From Pseudomonadota bacterium (GTDB taxonomy: Bacteria; Pseudomonadota; Gammaproteobacteria; Woeseiales; Woeseiaceae): a DNA stretch of 9,396 nucleotides. The DNA lies in the NCBI GenBank assembly GCA_027295475.1, contig JAPUKV010000211.1:1-9396 (forward strand), read 5' to 3'. Within the stretch, counting starts at the first letter, position 1, and each line of letters opens with the position of its first letter. Of the stretch, positions 7,365 through 9,396 are shown one piece after another. The notes under the pieces are model-generated. The model was not told where the DNA came from. It did no database searches and was given only the letters and a program-made list of their open reading frames with translations. A program made the position numbers and the translations under genes.

Positions 7365-7796
7365 ATGAACGATGAATTTTGGAAACGCAAATCGCTGACA
7401 GAGATGACGCCTGAAGAGTGGGAGTCTCTTTGTGATGGTTGCGCACTTTGCTGTCTCCAGAAAATCGAAGACGAGGACACGGGCGAGGTGCATTTTACTG
7501 ATATTGCGTGCCGGCTGCTGGACATCAGTACATGCCGGTGCACCGACTACCCGGCCCGGGTAAAAAGGGTCGCTGACTGTCTCGAACTGGCGGCCGATAA
7601 GCCGGAGCTTTATCGCTGGCTGCCGGCAAGCTGTGCGTATCGCCTGCTCGCCGAAGGCCAGGATCTGCCCGCATGGCATCCCTTGAAAACCGGGGATCCG
7701 GATTCCGTGCACGAGGCCGGGATATCGGCCAGGGGCAGGGTTGTTTCCGAGACCGAGACCGAAGAGTGGTCAGTCCTCTGGCGTCTCAGCGGGTAG
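7365..7796 (+). CDS. ycgN: YcgN family cysteine-cluster protein (UPF0260 / YkgJ-like)
   Basis: The product is 143 residues, close to E. coli YcgN (about 150). It is soluble, with no signal peptide or membrane segment. It begins MNDEFWKRKSLTEMTPEEWESLCDGC in two helical-looking stretches and then has the defining cysteine cluster C-x2-C-x2-CC at Cys23, 26, 29 and 30. Further cysteines are at 49, 57, 59, 72 and 90, including the ACR and CRCTDYPARV patterns typical of the family. The cysteines are thought to bind a metal (zinc or iron-sulfur), but the biochemical role of YcgN is unknown, so no function is assigned. The start is supported by GGAG nine bases upstream. The gene stands alone on the plus strand between two minus-strand genes and ends just before the long hairpin it shares with ppc. 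Confidence 0.87.
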   Translation: MNDEFWKRKSLTEMTPEEWESLCDGCALCCLQKIEDEDTGEVHFTDIACRLLDISTCRCTDYPARVKRVADCLELAADKPELYRWLPASCAYRLLAEGQDLPAWHPLKTGDPDSVHEAGISARGRVVSETETEEWSVLWRLSG

Positions 7797-7800
7797 TTTC

Positions 7801-7854
7801 GAAAATCAGGGGTAGAACCGCTAAGCCGCCTTAGCGGTTCTACCCCTGATTTTC
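7801..7854. terminator. Perfect 25-bp hairpin between converging YcgN-like and ppc genes
   Basis: The arms at 7801-7825 and 7830-7854 are exact reverse complements with a CCGC loop at 7826-7829. Each arm has a GC-rich core flanked on the outside by AAAA (left) or TTTT (right), the layout of a bidirectional Rho-independent terminator that serves both converging genes, although the T-tracts are only four long. It starts four bases after the YcgN-like stop, and its last base is part of the ppc TAG stop. Perfect 25-bp pairing is longer than needed for a terminator, so it may be a mobile or REP-like palindrome recruited to this site. Confidence 0.75.
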
Positions 7855-9396
7855 TAACCGGTGTTTTGCAGGCCCTGCGCGATTCCGTTTACGCTGGCGA
7901 GCAACACCGAGAATAATTGCTCATCCTCGTAGTTTGATGCGCGCCATCGTTCGAGCAAGTCAACCTGCATGAAGCTCATTGGATCGATGTAAGGGTTCCT
8001 GAGCATAATTGAGCGCTGCAATGTGGTGTCGCCGTCGAGCAATGCTTCGTGTCCCGAGAATTCGAGTATGAGATCGCGAGTCAGATCGTATTCCTTTTCG
8101 ATTATCGGAAAAAACTCGTCATGCAGGTCGCCAGCAAGCTCGGAATAGAGCCTTGCTATGGACAAGTCCGCTTTTGCGAGAACCATTTCGGCGTCCGAGG
8201 TAAGTGCCCGCATGAAATACCACTCGCGAAACATGTCCGCGAAAGCTGCAGCATCGAATTCTTTGGATGCGGCTTTCAATCCTGTCCCGAAACCGTACCA
8301 ACCAGGCAATACGTACCGGCTTTGAGTCCAGGCGAACACCCATGGAATCGCTCTAAGGTCTTCGACGCCTTCACCTGTACGTCTGGCCGATGGCCGTGAC
8401 CCGATTTTCATCCGCTCGATCAGATCGATCGGCGTTGCTTGCCTGAAGTATTCATAGAACCTCGGGTTCCCGTAAATCAGGTCGCGATAAGCGCGACGGC
8501 TTTCACGCGCGATGACATCCATCATCGCGTGCCACTCGGGCATGTCGTTGCCGCGGTGTTGCGGCATGGCCGTGGCCAGTGCCACCGAGCCGGCGGCCTG
8601 CTCCAGGGTGCGCAGAGCGATGCCCCGCAGGCCGTACTTTTCGTTGATAATCTCGCCCTGCTCGGTGACGCGGAGGCGGCCGTTGACCGTGCCGGGCGGG
8701 GCGCCGAGAACGGCCGCATGCGTCTTGCTGCCGCCGCGGCTGATAGAGCCGCCACGTCCGTGGAACAGGGTAAGTTCGATGTCCTTTTCTGATGCGGACG
8801 CCGCTAACGCCACCTGTGCGTTTTGCAGGGCCCAGCGCGCCGACGCCAGGCCACCGTCCTTATTGCTGTCGGAATAGCCGATCATCACCATCTGCCGGTC
8901 TTTGCGAAACCTGAGGTGCTCACGGTAGATGTCGTTTGCGAGCAGGTCGTCCAGTATCTGTGGGCCTTTTGCCAGGTCGTCGACGGTTTCCAGCAATGGC
9001 GTTATATCGAGCGGTATCTCCTCTCGGCGGTTGTGTAGTTGTCCCCAGAAAGCCAGCAACAATACTGACAAAATGTCATCCGCGCCCTGCGTCATGCTGA
9101 TGATGAATGGACCGATCGCGTGTTTACCATACTTGCGACGGCAAGAAGCAATAGCCTGAAAAACTGCGAGGGTTTTGCGCGCCTGTACCCCCTGGGCGTT
9201 GACAGGGGATTCCTTGGTTTTCAATGCTGTCTCAATACGACTGAGCCGCTCCTGTGGGCTCCAGTCGAGCCAGTCGGCTTCGCCCAGACACTCACCGACC
9301 ACCTGACGGTGAACGAGCGCATCCTGTCTTACGTCCAGCGTGACCAGATGGAAACCGAATGTCCTGATTCGCCTGAGCAGGCGGCGAACGGCAAAA
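7854..9396 (-). CDS. ppc: Phosphoenolpyruvate carboxylase, C-terminal part (truncated by window edge)
   Basis: The enzyme carboxylates phosphoenolpyruvate with bicarbonate to oxaloacetate, replenishing the TCA cycle. The frame is open from the right edge to TAG at 7856-7854, giving about 513 residues of a protein usually near 880-930, so the N-terminal 40 percent or so lies outside. A GTG at 9302 is internal: the upstream codons continue family sequence (LLRRIRTFGFHLVTLDVRQD). Diagnostic motifs are the active-site block VMIGYSDSNKDGG, the glycine/arginine loop FHGRGGSISRGG, TEQGEIINEKYG, AIPWVFAWTQSR and the invariant C-terminal Gln-Asn-Thr-Gly. The loop continues SKTH where E. coli has APAH, a form I associate with other proteobacterial and bacterial PEPC lineages. 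The gene converges on the YcgN-like gene, and the shared hairpin touches its stop codon. Confidence 0.93.
   Translation of the reverse strand, partial: FAVRRLLRRIRTFGFHLVTLDVRQDALVHRQVVGECLGEADWLDWSPQERLSRIETALKTKESPVNAQGVQARKTLAVFQAIASCRRKYGKHAIGPFIISMTQGADDILSVLLLAFWGQLHNRREEIPLDITPLLETVDDLAKGPQILDDLLANDIYREHLRFRKDRQMVMIGYSDSNKDGGLASARWALQNAQVALAASASEKDIELTLFHGRGGSISRGGSKTHAAVLGAPPGTVNGRLRVTEQGEIINEKYGLRGIALRTLEQAAGSVALATAMPQHRGNDMPEWHAMMDVIARESRRAYRDLIYGNPRFYEYFRQATPIDLIERMKIGSRPSARRTGEGVEDLRAIPWVFAWTQSRYVLPGWYGFGTGLKAASKEFDAAAFADMFREWYFMRALTSDAEMVLAKADLSIARLYSELAGDLHDEFFPIIEKEYDLTRDLILEFSGHEALLDGDTTLQRSIMLRNPYIDPMSFMQVDLLERWRASNYEDEQLFSVLLASVNGIAQGLQNTG

Noticed and set aside
6515..7375. 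Long plus-strand frame of 286 codons opposite the dehydrogenase gene
   Set aside because: It is a shadow frame. The minus strand encodes a complete D-2-hydroxyacid dehydrogenase with all catalytic residues, while this frame is serine- and proline-rich with no recognisable domain.
6367..9396. HprA-like dehydrogenase and PEPC close together as part of a serine cycle for one-carbon assimilation
   Set aside because: Both enzymes occur in that cycle, but they are separated by an opposing gene, are common housekeeping enzymes, and no other serine-cycle gene is visible in the window.
1..9396. Search for CRISPR arrays, tRNA/rRNA genes, insertion sequences, toxin-antitoxin or defence genes
   Set aside because: No regularly spaced repeats, tRNA-like folds, transposase motifs or small toxin/antitoxin pairs were seen; the window is nearly fully covered by recognisable conserved genes.

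Overview
The window looks like a stretch of chromosome from a gammaproteobacterium. GC content is moderate to high (roughly mid-50s percent by eye) and coding is dense. The gene set is one I associate with Gammaproteobacteria: a TesA-type GDSL thioesterase divergent from a YbbA/YbbP ABC system, a FadD acyl-CoA ligase, an HprA-like dehydrogenase, a YcgN-family protein and phosphoenolpyruvate carboxylase. I cannot name genus or species. An uncultured marine or soil lineage is plausible, but that is only inference. No RNA gene, CRISPR array, transposase, integrase or phage gene is visible, and no gap between genes exceeds about 65 bases.

Left part (1-2711, all minus strand). Reading leftward, the order is tesA (2085-2711), fadD (390-2054), then the start of a small secreted cupin-like protein that runs off the left edge (1-325). 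Gaps are 30 and 64 bases, so this could be one transcription unit. TesA is a secreted acyl hydrolase with a signal peptide. FadD is the cytoplasmic enzyme that activates free fatty acids to acyl-CoA.

Centre (2710-6337, plus strand). A YbbA-like ATPase (2710-3417) overlaps the large FtsX/YbbP-type permease (3414-5903) by 4 bases. A small Nudix hydrolase (5915-6337) follows 11 bases later. The ATPase and tesA are divergent, and their start codons share one CATG, so there is no intergenic promoter space. The tesA/ybbAP neighbourhood with fadD attached suggests a lipid-handling module: YbbAP works on inner-membrane substrates, TesA cleaves them in the periplasm, and FadD reactivates the released fatty acids.

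Right part (6338-9396). An HprA-like D-2-hydroxyacid dehydrogenase (minus, 6367-7326) is divergent from a YcgN-family cysteine-rich protein (plus, 7365-7796). The C-terminal half or more of phosphoenolpyruvate carboxylase (minus, 7854-9396) runs off the right edge.

Both convergent junctions are filled by striking palindromes. The first, 6335-6369, is a 35-bp near-perfect dyad that includes both stop codons. The second, 7801-7854, is a perfect 25-bp stem with a 4-base loop that reaches the ppc stop codon. They are unlike each other in sequence and look like REP-type repeats and/or bidirectional terminators.

Most of the window is conserved housekeeping DNA. The points most worth following are the tesA-fadD/ybbAP arrangement, the zero-gap divergent starts and the two junction palindromes. 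I found no convincing evidence of a wholly new system.
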